64,000 bases of DNA from Kappaphycus alvarezii (taxonomy: Eukaryota > Rhodophyta > Florideophyceae > Gigartinales > Solieriaceae). Below are positions 20,010-33,900 of the stretch, one piece after another. The position numbers and the translations under genes are program-made. The notes beneath the pieces are model-generated. The model made no database searches. It was not told where the DNA came from and saw nothing but the letters and a program-made list of their open reading frames with translations. The stretch is taken from NCBI GenBank assembly GCA_002205965.3, contig NADL03000207.1, positions 1-64,000 on the forward strand. The letters are read 5' to 3'. Every line of letters begins with the position of its first letter. Position 1 is the first letter of the stretch.

Positions 20010-23000
20010 CCTTCCACATTGAAGGAGAAAAAAGTGACAAGAAGAAGAACATTAGATTGAAAGAGCCAACATACTCCCAACAGCCGTATGGGAAAACGAC
20101 GGACTCGCCGATCAACTGGTTCCTCACACCATTTCTGCTGATTACTGTGATGATTGCATCGGATATAACATGGTTCTCACCCTGTTCTTTCGTGGCAGAT
20201 CTTACTCTGTTCTTTGTGGCCGAAGTCTGGCGACTACCCATGTACCAGTGCCCTGAAATAACGAGAGGCCCGGAATCCGGATCTGCTGTCAAATAGCCTG
20301 AAGTAAAACTTCTGAAGTAACGAGTTAGATCCAATTCCATACCTTTGCTTACACATTTTTGTAGTTATTACTTAACTATTTCAACAGTTGGAGGAGCAAA
20401 AGCTGTATCACAAGCTGTCGTGCCAACTTACTTCTGTACATGGGCGGGGAAAGTTGACTGTTATCATGCTTACAATGCGATACAAATTAGGTTTGTACAT
20501 AAATTTCGTATTTGCCTGTTGCTCCCGAAGTTGCAATAGCTCTACTCACTTACGTTAATTTGCGACGAAATTCACGTGCATTCAATCGAACCGCCCGAAC
20601 TACGGAAGGCTAGTAGGTGAGTAAAGAGTTGGGTTTCGTGTGCATCAATTCACTACAGTAGTGTGTATTGACCTTCGTGTGCCTGTCAAGGTCTGAGAAG
20701 GGACTAATGCTATAGTCGATAGCAGGTTTTTCTAATATACGTTCCTAAACGGAAATCTGGAAGAGGGTCGCGAATAGATGCTCCTAATCTTTAATGAGAC
20801 CCTGATTCAGGACTTATCACTTGTCGCAGGCGTCATCTCAAGGTCACTTAGGATATGTTAATAATATTTTAAAACTGGATCAGGACGAACAACTTTTCCA
20901 GAAAGTTTGAAAACTCTCAGTTGCAAAGCTTTACAACCTTCTCCGACATATAAAACCTGTGGATAGATCAACGGAGACACTAAGGTCACTGGAAGAAAAA
21001 GCCATAACTTTTCATAACTAAAAATAATACTAGGAGGATCTTATCGTTTTCGTGCGACATTCCATCCGGAACTTGTGTTAATCGTGAATTAGTTCTAGAA
21101 CATGCGTGGTTGTAAGAAAGTTCAACTATTCGTGTGATCGTCACAAGCGCAAAGCCCTACCGGCTTTTTTTTATCGAATAAGTTAAATAATACGTTCCAT
21201 AACAATTTATCGTTTATAGGCCGGATCGCACCTCTATTACTCCGAAAAAGTCAAGTTCAATCACGAAACTGTACTCTAAAGGGGAATATACACTCTTACA
21301 ACTCAATTATATATAGATAACTTTATCACGCATTTATAGTACGGATGCTACGCAAAGCACTAAAAGATGTACCAAAATGAAGCTCAGATACTGTACTACA
21401 GCGTCCTTACGTTACAAATAACGCAGGGAATTTCCCGTATTTCAAGTTTACTATATGGTACTGTACCTGATAATCTTGCTTGGAATTCTATAACTGCATG
21501 AATATGGCCCGTAAGCTATATGATTATGCAGGACTGTACCCTAGTGACAAAGAATTTTTGATACAACCGAACACATTGTTATACCCAGAATCCCCCCCAT
21601 TTTGAGTTACCTTCGTAAGAAACTGTAGTTTGGCAATATGCATCGGATCTAAGCCATCTTCGCAAGTTTTGAGTTTTATGATTCATAATTTTCTCTTACG
21701 TACACGGATATAACTATAAAAGTACCACCGAAGGTTACCTAGTTTTAAACCGCTTCAAAGAGTTCTCCCAACACCATGGTTTGATGTACCAATTAAATCA
21801 TAAAAAATCAAGATAAAACATAGAAGCGGTTCCCACTCATCCCTGCTGGGGAAAAAACAGAACCACTGCATCAGGGAGTATATTTTGAAAATTGGACATC
21901 TTTCATGGTTATTCTCAGCCAACTAAACATCCAATCAAGTAAACAGTTAACTTAACATCAAATCTCCGATAATATTGTTGTAATAACACTCTTTGAATGA
22001 TATAAAGATAAGATATGGAATTTAATTCAACCTGAAAAATGATGCGAGGCAAAAAGATATAAAAATGCTTCTTCCTGGCCAAAAATATCTTAAGGAGATA
22101 AAAAGATTTCTTATTAGATCAGTATTTTTGTGCATTTTTCGGAATTTACTATACAGTCTTTTATGAAACGTACTGCAGATTGAGTACCTCATTGTTTAAC
22201 ATACGATTTGCTCTTTTAGAGTCCCTCCTACACAAATTGCAATAACAGTTCGTCGCAGTTTCACGATTTGAATTTAGAAATTTGCGTTAATGTTAAGCAT
22301 AAACTAACACGAAGTTTTAACTCCGATTTTGAACCCAAACCTCGAATACGCCTGGCTATGAAGGTCTTGCAGAACGTATTTGGGATATGTTGACAGATAG
22401 AGCAACAGAATGTGAGGGAGCCATTAGTTAACTGGCGTAGAAAGGCTGACGTGTGTACTCAGAGCGAAGTGCACCCCAGCTGCTTACTGGGTAAGCTCAA
22501 ATCGAGCTAACTTTTTACCTTCTTTTGATCAAGTCGTGCGACAGGTTAAGATTTATAGTCCGCCCACCATTTTATACCTCCTTTCGTGTTACACCAACAT
22601 CCTGCGCTCGACTTTGAGCTGTCAAGACTAAAAATCCAATCTAGAGTGAAGAGGATCTATCAATACGCTTACAAAGCGTTTTGTGTGTCCGTTAATACTT
22701 TTCTAACGTTGCAAGACGTGTTTCATTAACACTATTGACTGCTCTAGTGTCATTCTATCGAGCCTTAAATGCGCTATCTTTCCATTGTCGTGTGCCATTT
22801 ACAGTTAGCTACTGTATAACGGCCATGACCCTGTTGGTCTACCAGTCAGCACTCAAATATATACTACGTAGGTATGGCAGATGTAATGCGTTCACTGCCA
22901 TTACGTTTTCAACGGAAATTAAAGTTTAATATCATTTTTTTTTGTTTAAAATCGTAAACTCAGATCTCAAAATGCCACTAGTCACTGTTTATGAGTGTAA

Positions 23001-26000
23001 ATTGTCCATTTTTCATATTTTAGATCTCGAATCGTAGTTTGAACCTAAGTTCGTAAAAACTACATACCTCGCTCTACTTGCAGTGAACTATCGCCACTTG
23101 CTCTGCTAATGTTCGTTTTATTGTAAACAAAATTTGTTTGTATTCTACGACGTAACTTTCCCTGAAATGCACGGAGATAGTAAATTAATTATTAATAGCC
23201 TAAATCATCTAACTTTCTTACTAATAACACTATCCTGTGACTTAAAAGGCTGGGAAAACATAGAGAACCAGTATATTTACATGCATGAAAGGCATGTTTG
23301 ACGAAATGAAATTATTCAAAATTAAGCCACTCAGCTAAATTCGAAGCTTCAATACCTGCTGAGGTGTATAGGACCAAAACATGGCTACTCGTTTCCCAAT
23401 CACTCCATGCATTAGCTGTTTATCTGCTTTCAAAATAAGTACACTTTCGAATCTTCAAGGAAAAGAGCAACTAAATTCGGATAGAATGATATTGCGGAAT
23501 AAATATCGAAAGAAATTCTCGCTCTTGCTTTCACTGTAGCCTCTAGCTGCAGAAACCTGCTGGAAATATTTTCCTCCATGTGGAAAGACGAGTTGGATGC
23601 AACAGGGTTTCAATTTTACCATCTCGGTGATCCATTCAAAATGATTCCCGCTTATTGGAATCTTCTTTTTTCATACGAGAAACTAAAAATATCTTTACAT
23701 AATCTACAGATTTGGTGTCTATGTTTCTAAAATCAAATCACTGGAAATCTTCAGGAAGACTAAGCGCTAATAAATTCTTAACAAAATCAGTATAATAGCT
23801 ACTAGTTTATATTATCAAGTACTCACGAATATCTGTTATGTGAATTTCAATAGGATGTGTCCGAGACCTCTTCGTGCAAAGATATTCAACTGCGCAGTTT
23901 TCTCATAAACTTAAAAAGAGTAATGATTAATAAATTCTCTGCCGATGATTTCTTGCAAAAACCCTCAATCAATATTTTCATTGCCGTAAATAGAAGATTA
24001 TTTTATCTATTCAATCAAGGTGGAATCTTCATTACTTTACTTTAAAACCTTCTTATTTTTATTATCCAATGCTTACCTAAATTCAGATACACATCGATCC
24101 TTAGAGGATTTCATGGCATTGAATGAGACGAAAACTCCATTTTTCTCCCTTCTTCAGATACTATCGCATTATGTTTCCCCAAATATTTTGAAACTAAAAA
24201 GCTATAGAAAATTTTCGAAAGGTCAATAGTTAGTGAAGGCCATTTCAAATTGCCTACTTTGACTCAATTTACAGTGTCACTCTGGGATCACCATTTTTGC
24301 AACACTTACTTTTTTAGAGCCCAATTTTAATACTTTCCACTCTGATTTATGCTTAATAATATGCTTTACAAATCTTTTACTTACATGTGAATTATGTTTG
24401 GGGGTAACTCGAAATATCATATATTCTAACTTGCAACCTGTACTTTGTTTTATTACTAAAATTATCAACGAGTTACAAACCAGAAATTTCGGAGCATAGA
24501 TCCCTTTTTGTCGGGAGTTTAGCGCACAAGAGCAGATCTGGGCTAAACTGTGATGGAAAATTTGGTAAAGGCTGGCTGGGTTAAGCCGGCAACTCCAAAC
24601 CAGGGTTTATGTAGAACTATAACTATCTACATTTATAAGAAATTGCAGTCTGGCAGTAGCGGATGCAAATTTTCGTGAAACAGCCTTGAAGGTATCTCAA
24701 ATAGTGCTTTTAGAATTGCATTCAGTATAAGTGACATACTTTGACAAGATTTAAGACTTACATTGGTCCAGGTGGCATGGGATGTCAAGGTAACTTTTGA
24801 TTGGTAGAGCAGTGATATAATATCCAGTGTGCAGATTGCCCCTAACTACTCCAACTGTAACAATGGGTCAAACTCTTGTCCAGAAGTGTAAGGAAAAGTG
24901 TTATGGCAGCAAAATGATAAGTAGCCCTGGTTGTAAGGTTATCAGTTGTTTCAATCTCCAGTACAGTACTGTATATGCAGTAAATACGAGTAAAGCTGTA
25001 GGGCTTGTGAATTAACACCTAACAAAGGAATGTGAATAGTATACAGCACTTAGAGATCATACAGGTGGGAAAAATTGCAAAGATTTGAAACAACTTGATT
25101 AATTATTGAGGAATACAACTTTTGGACGTTAAGTAGACAACTAAAAACGCAGAAATTTACACATAACCACAATAATCCGTCTCGAAAATAAATATGTTTT
25201 GACGCATTCAGAGAAGTTAAAAATTCTAATCAAAGAAAACTTTAACCTTTGACGCAATTTTTGATGCTTTGAATATTTAATTTTGCTTCCTGTTCAGAAG
25301 TGATTTTTTTGTCTAGATAAAAATTTTCAATGACCTTAAAGTTTACGTAACTTTAATAAATGCATACATATTAGTATTTTTTGAAACAGCTATCTTTTGT
25401 AATTGAACTATGGACAAACAGTTACTCAAGTGTCCTCCATGACACATGCACCCGTGGATTAAAAGTTTTAGTCTATCAGATGTAACCAGCCATCTCCTAG
25501 CTAGTTTCATAACAAAGATAGTTTGAATTTATTGAAAAAGCTCTGAATGGAAAGTAAATGGAATAATTTTAAAGATTTGCAGAACTAGTTAGCTCATAAC
25601 TGATATAGCTGCTTTTCTCCTTAAGTAAGTTTCACTTGTTCGCTCTTAATATATTCAAAATCTTTCGTTAGGTAGTGCATTGGTACTAACGTTTATGAAG
25701 CGGCAATAGTGACTTTCAGTCATGATGACATTCAAAATTTTCAATGAGAATTCTACAAGCCTTTAATTTTAAGTTCTCAAACTCAAACTTTAAATTAAGG
25801 CTTTTAGATTTAATACCAAGCCCAATTTGACCGGTGAGAACAAGAGGCTCTTTCTTGAAAATAGCGCAAACTCTAAATCTATATCCGGTTTCCAACGGTA
25901 ATGATAAAATATGGAAACTAATATTTAATGATAACGCATTTTTTTGGGAGTCTTTGCACGATAGTTTATCTATTTCATTTTGTTTATTTTTCTTTATTCA

Positions 26001-29000
26001 GTTTAAAAGAATTCCGATTGGTTTTAACATATTTTACTGACTTAAAGTGTTAAAAAATTCGGCTACTAGCTATCTGAAATAATGTTTATATAGAAAGCAC
26101 CTCAATAAATATTGCTGCCTAAGTTATGGTTCCAACATTTATTACAGTGTTTGCCTGAATTCTCAGTATTACATATTCCTTCGACCACAGTGCGTAGAAT
26201 TATACGTTCCTATGGACGTTTTTTACAATTTCGGACCATCTATAATATCCCATTGTTAATCTATTGCATCTTTTTTAATTTATCTATATATCCATTCATT
26301 CATTTCAGTAAATTCATTACTCATTCAGTTGGAATTATCTCTTTTCTGGTTCAATTATTTCACTGGAACAAAATTTATGCGTTAAATATCATTGCGTGTG
26401 CTAGTAGAGATTCAAAGTGATAATGAAGATTTAATATCTGATAATTATATTATTTTCTGTAAATACGAAGGAAGGTCTTCAAAAGAGCAAAGGAAAACTA
26501 AGCCATGAATATAAATCTTAACGAATGTGTCGAGCATAACATTTTGAAGTATGAGATCTGAATAGAAGTGATGTCACAGCATTTTTTTAATTTTGACAGT
26601 CAATTTCTCTTCTTTCATTCATTCAAAATACAACCCTTTTGAAAGTGACCAAATCAAACTACTGCCTATGTCGCAATCAATGGTAAATAAAAAAATTATA
26701 TTATTTCTAAATGATAATTTGTCCATTTTCATCACATTCTTCATTCAGAGGACAGCTAGGAGCTGCTGTAATACGGAAATCTTACATGTAATTTCTTCTC
26801 AAAAAATGAAACCAAGGTAAGGCTTGTAATAAATATTAAAGTACTCTTCACATAATCTACCCGAGTTTACTTGTACACCAGTGGGAAGAAAGCAAAGCCA
26901 CACCAAACTTTTAAAGAACCCTGTAGTGGGGTATGAAAATATTACTGAGCCAATTGTTGTTTCAATCACTCTAAAGCAGTCAGTTATTGGTGATTGAATA
27001 CGGCCTTGGTCATGAAAGTGAAGCAAACTGTCCAAGTTCGGTAAATATATAATCTAAAATTTTGCGCAATTCGGTACGATAGAAGTAGAGTATTGTATCC
27101 ATTAGAAAGTAGTTTTTGACCCGCTTAAGAAAGTACGCTTGGTGCTGGGACCAACTTTTCCTATCCCTTAGGAAGAGTAGCCTCCACTGTTGGCTCACGC
27201 TTGATGATGACGAAAACTAATTCAAACATGGTATTAAATTTTTACTCACACAACTGAGTGAATTACTAGTTAGTACTTTGAAATTTTGTTAGCCGTATGC
27301 AAGTTGATCAGGTATAAGCCACATTATCTTTTACAGTTATCCAGCCCTCATGCATCCTCTTTTTATTTTTATCTCTTTCGGATAGATTATCAATTAAAAT
27401 AAAATACTATTCAAGTACTCAATATTCTGGACTCATCATTATCGTTGAAAAAGTAACCAATCATCACTTTCGTTAACCAAAGACTTCTATCCGCAATTTT
27501 ACAGAAGTGCTCTGACCTAGAGTGAAGAATTAATCTCGATTTCCTTTGTCGGAGAAATTGCCGGGCCGTGCACTAAATTAATAGGTTGTTAAAGGAAATA
27601 GTTTACTTCTCTCCGGTAATCACCCCAAGGGGGGGATGCAGAGTGGGTATTTCCCGAAGAACAGTACCGATGGATGTGTGCATTACAGAGTCACACCAAG
27701 GATCCAGAAATTTTATTCGGTTAATGAAAAAATATACCTTCCCCTCTGTTAAGTACAAAATAGCCATCAGTGTCCCTTAACAATATAGTACCCGAACTCT
27801 CCATTCTTTTGCAGATTGTGTGCATGATAAATTTTAGTGTTTTTCAGTGGATTCAGAACTCGCATCACTAAGTTACGGAGGAGACAATTATACCTCAAGG
27901 GTATTATTGTAGTTTTCGGTGGCCCCGCGCAGCCTCCGTTTCACCCCTATAAAATTTCGCCTTTTGAGCTCCTTGCGTAAAGGTCAACGTAGGAGCTTAG
28001 CAAAGCCACATTGTCTTATTTATTGCTCAAGAGCAATTATACACATCGATAGTTATTCAGATGATTACCATGGTGAGGAGCTTCGGCTATCAATCTTCCG
28101 TGAAGGTGGTGCTACGTTGAAGAAGTGACAAAAAGAGAGCCATTTGAAAAAAGCTGCGAAGTATTTCCTGTTAATGGCATATGTCAGCCTCGTATCTGCA
28201 ATACATTAAGCTTCTTGTTTTCTTCTTAGTATACAATATTATTTACTATCACTGAGGCCCAAAAACGGTAAAAAAAACTTCCGATATTTTTGACTGCTTG
28301 CCGAATGAGCTGCTTTGGCGAGTCTTTTTACGAGAGAATTTATGAGGAAAATATGTAGAACTAATGTTTATAGGAGGAGCGACATAGGTAGTTCCCTTAG
28401 TACAGCTTAGCCTTCAAATAATTTTTTTAAGTTAGCTGTTATAGAAATAAGGGATTGTGCAGCATTTGTAGATTTAAGTACCGGAAACAGGGTACGAGGT
28501 TTGGCTGAAGTCTTCAGCAACGGAAAGTTCCATCTTTACTGTTGGGTTCTTGTTTCGACTAGGTTTGACGGAAGGCTGAAATAATTAGAACACTATTGAC
28601 CCCAGTATGCCTCCTGTCACTATTTCGAATATCAAATCTATCAGATTTCAAATGATTTCTATTGAAAATATCACCACTGCCTCCGTAACAAAAGGATAAA
28701 TGCTTTTCGGATCTCAATTGATCTTCCCGTTTGGAAATTATGGATATCTTGCGTCCCACCTATGGGACTCAAAACAATTATTGAATAGATAAACTTCTCG
28801 CTGTATCCTCAGTATCATTTTCAAGCACTGCTTTTCCCTCTGCATATAATGTTATTTTGAAACCGTAACTTACCGCAAATTCCTCTTTTTCATCCTGAGA
28901 TCCATCCTAGACCCATTCTTCTTCAAGCCAGTCTTCCTACCCTCTCCCTTAAAAAAAGAAGTTCCAAACCCATTTTTAATAAATACAAATTCACTGCAGA

Positions 29001-32000
29001 AATTCATTTTCTATTTATGTTCGAATATTTAATCCTTTTTTCCAGAAGAAAACTTTTGACCGTGATCCAATTCGTCATCCAAATTCAGATCCGATATTTT
29101 ATCGATCAATATTTTAATTTGTCCCCAATTCATGAAAATTTTAAATCCACAATATAGCCTCTCATTTTTCCGACCAAAGCCGTAAAAACTATCGAAGACA
29201 GTCCCCTATGTAAAGCTCGATAGTACCACCATAGTAGACCCAAAAACTATTACATTAGGCAGTCCGTCGGCTCACCTACGTCGTACTAACCATGAACAAA
29301 CACAGCGTCCCACACCACCGCCAAATCAACCAGAGCCCGACGGCCCATGAACTGCCTGGCTTTCATCGCTCATTGGCCGAATGACTACAAGGCATTTTGA
29401 TGAAGAATGAACAGGGAGCGCGTTTAGGAGTATAATTTCCGTCAATATTTGCAGGAGATAGAGGAACCGTAAAATACAGAGGAGGCGGGGAGGCTAAGGC
29501 GTACATGGAAGGAAAAGTTTAAAGATGAGGGTTACTGGGAGGACTCAAGCGATTAATTGGTGTAAAACCGTAGAGGTTGTTGTGGAGGAAGAAAAGAAAG
29601 GACAGAGGGTTAAACCGCAATATAGGACTACTTTGTTGTGAATAAAGCGTAGATTAAGGGTTTGAGGGATAAATGGAGGGCCTTGATATGTCCGAGGGGG
29701 GTATGTTAGTTTCAAGGACGAATATTTTGAAAAAAAAGCCCAATACATTTTCCTGGTAGTACTTCCTAGTTTTCTTTCTCGTCACAAGATTTCGTTTAAT
29801 GCATTTTAGGGTATTCAGTTGGTTTTTTGAGAAATAAAGGTTATCAAAGGAGTCTGTGTAAGCCATAGTGTTTAGCTTTTTCTAGGACTAGGAAAGAAAT
29901 AGGAGACAAATTCAGGTGCAGAACGTAATATTTGGAAATTCGTGAGCAACTTTTGACACAAAAATCATTTATTTCACATTAGTCACTGAGAATAGGTGGT
30001 ATTCCAGGCTCCCTCTATACTCATGTTTATCTGCTTGACGCTTCATCCTGATTTTCTCCTGGTGTTCCCACAAATATTATTCAGTAACAATTTTATCGCT
30101 TGCAACATCTCCGTTCTAAGATAATTAATTTTGAAAATCTCATCCTCGCCGATTAACTCATATCAAATACCATGCCAAAGTTGGAGCTGAGCCGAAACGC
30201 TCGACTACCCAGACGACCATGTTTTGCATATTTTTCACGGAAGAGAAAAGACTACGCACTATGGAAGGCATCATTCTGCTGGTTATCGATTTGGAAAAAA
30301 AGGTGAAGGTTTAGATGATGTATTCTTGGAAGATTTAGTCAACTTTATCTGAAATTAACGTAGGCAACCACAATTGGCTGAAAAATTAGTTCCAAATCGT
30401 TAACTGAGGGAGAGCTATGCTACCTTTAAGGACACCTTGAGGCGCAAGTAAATCACTACACTCAGAGGTTTATCAGCAGTAAGGACTCCAATGCACTAGA
30501 CCCAAAGTCCATACAATCGGTCATCATAGAGGCACAGATTATTTCAACTTTATTCATATCAACCCCTTCGCACCGTCCCAAAAGATACTACGCACCTTCA
30601 CCCTGCTGCAATAAAGTAATACAGCACTACATAAAAAACTGAGAAAGAACGATTGCTTTATCGCAAATTCTGCCACTGTTAGGCATGATCCTATTCCGAT
30701 CTAAGTACTAAGAGGTTAAAAAATATATATTTACTATCTTAATACCAGAGTTACACGCAAAATAGCAGTACGGGCAAAATAAAATTTTTGTGTGCTTTTT
30801 CTTTTGAAAGATATTTCTTGGGGCATGCATGTGAAAAGGTTAAAAGGGGCGTCATTCAGAGACAAACTATAACTGCCAATGTGTAATGCGTTTTTCCTAC
30901 TCGCTGGTTTCCAGTCCGTTTAATAGGGCGACTCAGGCATGTTGCTCACCTCTTAAGGTAAATGCTCACACTTACTCTTCGTAAACCCTAATGTGACATT
31001 CAGCTTTACCTCTTGAAGTGACAGTGTTTTCTAAAATTTAAGTTGCTCAAAAAATTCCCCTTTCCAAGAAAAAAACTACCTTAAATCCATCCCTTTTGCC
31101 TTCTTCTTTGTGAAACTTATGACGAAGCCGGCCGGAAGCAGGTAGCTTGACCACTTCGATACCCCAAGGGGATGTTTTTTCATGATCAGTGTGGCCCTTT
31201 AAAATTTGAAACATTTAGGAGATAAACTGCAACTAAGATACTATACGGGCACATGATTATACATTTTGCAGTGGAAGGCGGAAAATTGATTTGTCAGAAA
31301 ACAGATCGGATAAGACCATTTCGATTTTTAAAACCGTAACAACAGCAAGGACAACAATGACCATACGGAGCTAGTTACAACAAAGCCGGAACCACCTCTG
31401 GTATGTAGATCAGCTTGGAGATAATGGAACAATTGAGTTAAATATGAAAGCAATCATCTGCCTCTCGAAGCCCCAAGACAGTATTTTTCATCGTTTCCAA
31501 GGAATACTTCCCGTCCCTCTTAAATCGTTTCGTTCGTAATCCCCTATTTTATGTGAATCGCCGGGCTTTTACTGTCGTACTATATGTCTGGATTGGCATA
31601 GATATATTATTCGTTGCTTCATCCATGCGAAGAACATATCTGAACAGCGAATGAGGCCCCAGACTCACCTTCCTAAAGATACTTTACTCAGTTCTCACCA
31701 TGTTTCCGTTGTGCAATAACATCCTATCTGATGTATTTTCTCCCTTGAACCCTGCTGCATTTAACGTCTTTCTTAGTAATAGCTCATGATTGCGTCAGGC
31801 TAAGGGTGCCCGAAGATAAAAATATGTAACTCTTTCATGATGCTTGGGTGGCAGCTTGATTTAATTTACTCAATGGTTACCTAGCACTAACCTCTGCATA
31901 CGAGATGGCCAATGGGGCCAATATTGGCTCAGTTGTCCTGATGTACCATCCTCCTGTCATTTTTCCTTTTTCCCTGCTCATTACATGATTTCCGCCCCTC

Positions 32001-33415
32001 TCTCTCCTAACCGTTCTGAACAATCCAATAGCAGCCGATTTACCTGTAATCCAGCTCAGTTTACTTCGCCTAGAATACAAGAATTCCTGAAATTATTCTT
32101 CATGCCTTTCAGAATCACTTACTACTGAGTTTTTCGATTGAAAGTATCATATTTTCACTGCCTCATTTACGGTTGTTTCCCACACTCGTCACTTGTCTTT
32201 CACTGCTTCCTCGTTCTCATTACACTCTTCCTCTTTTTCACTAAGCGGGAACTTCGCAAATGATATTACTAGACTTTTGACTCCTATGCGCATTTCAATG
32301 GGAAAACTGAAGTTATTCTATTAACGATCATTAATTTTTTCTATTAATGTTTCTCTCTATGTCTGCTTTACTCCAGGAAGTTGCTGATTCTGTATATCCT
32401 TCTCTTTTTCTATTTTATGTAAAATCAGCTCCCTCTTTTACAGTGATTAATTTCACCTCCTCAGTTTATTTAATTGTCTTTCAACCTCCAATATGTTTCT
32501 TTTTATAATCAAGATTTAGACGCATATTTTTCGCCGTAAATTATCCCTTCAAAGGAAATATTTAAGTAACTATCACTGAAAGAATAAATGGGGCCTATAT
32601 TCGATTCATTTGGCCTCCCAATATGAGCATTCGACGCTATTTGAACCCGTCGAGCTGAAGCAAAAAATACTCTTGGCTCTCCAGAAGCAACCAATCGACA
32701 TTTGAATCCCTTTTTGAAGCCAAAATGCCCAGAATATGCCCCTAACGCTTTATTTATATATCTCTGCATCCTTGTCCCATCACTGTCTCCCTTCTCTGTT
32801 TTGGCAAAATATACCCAGAGGAATACCTTTTCTGACAAAAAAGAAGCGCTTGACTGCATTGGTAACTCGTCACCTTGTAGAGAGAGAGAGACAGGAAGCA
32901 GTACAGGGACTTGGAAGAGGGTAGCGGAAAGAAATGGGAGTGCTTAGAAGAGTAAAAGGCCCGGAACTTTTCTACGGAGTATAAGAAGAGGAGGGGGGAA
33001 TAGTCGGGTGATGATGAAAAGGAGTGCGAGGAGTCGGGGATGAAGAAGAGGCTTTACAACAGGGTCGCATGTGAAAGGAATGAATGAATTGGCTAAAGTA
33101 TGTGTTTCCGGCCCTGGAACCGTTTGGTGGGGCGCTGGGTGAGCTAAATTTCTTGCAGGAAATGGTAGGACATTGTGATCCATTCATGGTTGTGTGTGGG
33201 AACTGAACGGGTACTCATGATGCATTGAAAGAACTATTTGGTTCTGAACTAGAACATGAAGATTTTGAGGGGCATATTTGTCAGTTTCCATCAAATATAT
33301 TTTGATAAATTAATTGAGTCCATGCGAAGTATTCTCATTGGTTTTCTGGCGCTTTTTATAGTGTTATCCAGATTTTAGCTTGAAAAAAAATTCGGAATAA
33401 CCTGAATACACATCT
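20010..33415. other. AT-rich tract without a recognisable gene
   Basis: More than 13 kb in which every frame is short, overlapping and unlike any family I know. It has poly-A/T runs, a few TACTG/CAGTA pentamers (for example near 21360-21550 and 24961-24975) and three slightly GC-richer patches (29250-29700, 31880-32080, 32880-33190) that may be fragments of retrotransposon leader or LTR. I see no rRNA, tRNA or intact transposase. Confidence 0.5.
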
Positions 33416-33419
33416 TATT

Positions 33420-33690
33420 TCAGGAGATGTAAAGCAAGTCGGGAGTCAAATTCGAACGGAAAAGTTTCGAGCAGCTCTGCAGCCTTTAGGCGAGGTATCA
33501 GAGCCTGACCCATTATAATCGTTTACTAGAGTAATGACTATTCTTTCACTTCTACTCCCAACCCTTGCCAGTTAACGTCTTCTGTAGCAATTTAATCGCC
33601 TATAACTACTATTATATTGAGTAGTTGACGGGTTTTTTTTCGTTGACACCATTTTCAGCCTACCAGTATGCTATAGTCTTGGAGTGGTTG
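33420..33690 (+). repeat. Dispersed repeat X, copy 1
   Basis: Collinear with 35900-36185 and 45195-45475. Shared blocks include the GTTAACGTCT(T/A)C core, the GCA(A/C)TTTA(A/G)TCGC block and a CCATTTTCA(G/C)C block. It lies directly before a pol relic. Confidence 0.6.
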
Positions 33691-33714
33691 TAATGAAAAT
33701 TTTCTGAACAATAT

Positions 33715-33880
33715 ATTTGGCATGCTACGCTGGCTGCGCTGGATGAGCTGGCACTCTTCTCTGGTTGGATAATATTTTGGCACTATTCCCTGGCTGCGCT
33801 GGCATTGGCATGCAATTTTTATTCATTTATTTTGGCATACTGCGCTGGCTGCGCTGGCACTGGGATACAAGTTTTATTTA
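33715..33880 (+). repeat. CTGCGCTGG-type minisatellite
   Basis: Irregular tandem units of the kind GGCTGCGCTGGCACTGG and GGATGAGCTGGCACT; the same array recurs at 35465-35690 and, inverted, at 43195-43260. Confidence 0.7.
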
Positions 33881-33900
33881 GGTTTTTTTAGAGGGATGCT

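Noticed and set aside
20010-20340. Minus-strand frame 20340-19990 as a copia RNase H tail
   Set aside because: A TSGYLTADPDSG stretch is suggestive, but the catalytic residues and following strands are not present.
21140-21175. Hairpin plus T-run as a bacterial-type terminator
   Set aside because: The stem is poor and the window is eukaryotic; T-runs are common in the AT-rich tract.
26100-26420. Possible third copy of the copia-associated LTR
   Set aside because: Only a short AT-rich stretch (TTCATTACTCATTCAGTTGGAA-like, in two parts) resembles it; this is within chance for such composition.
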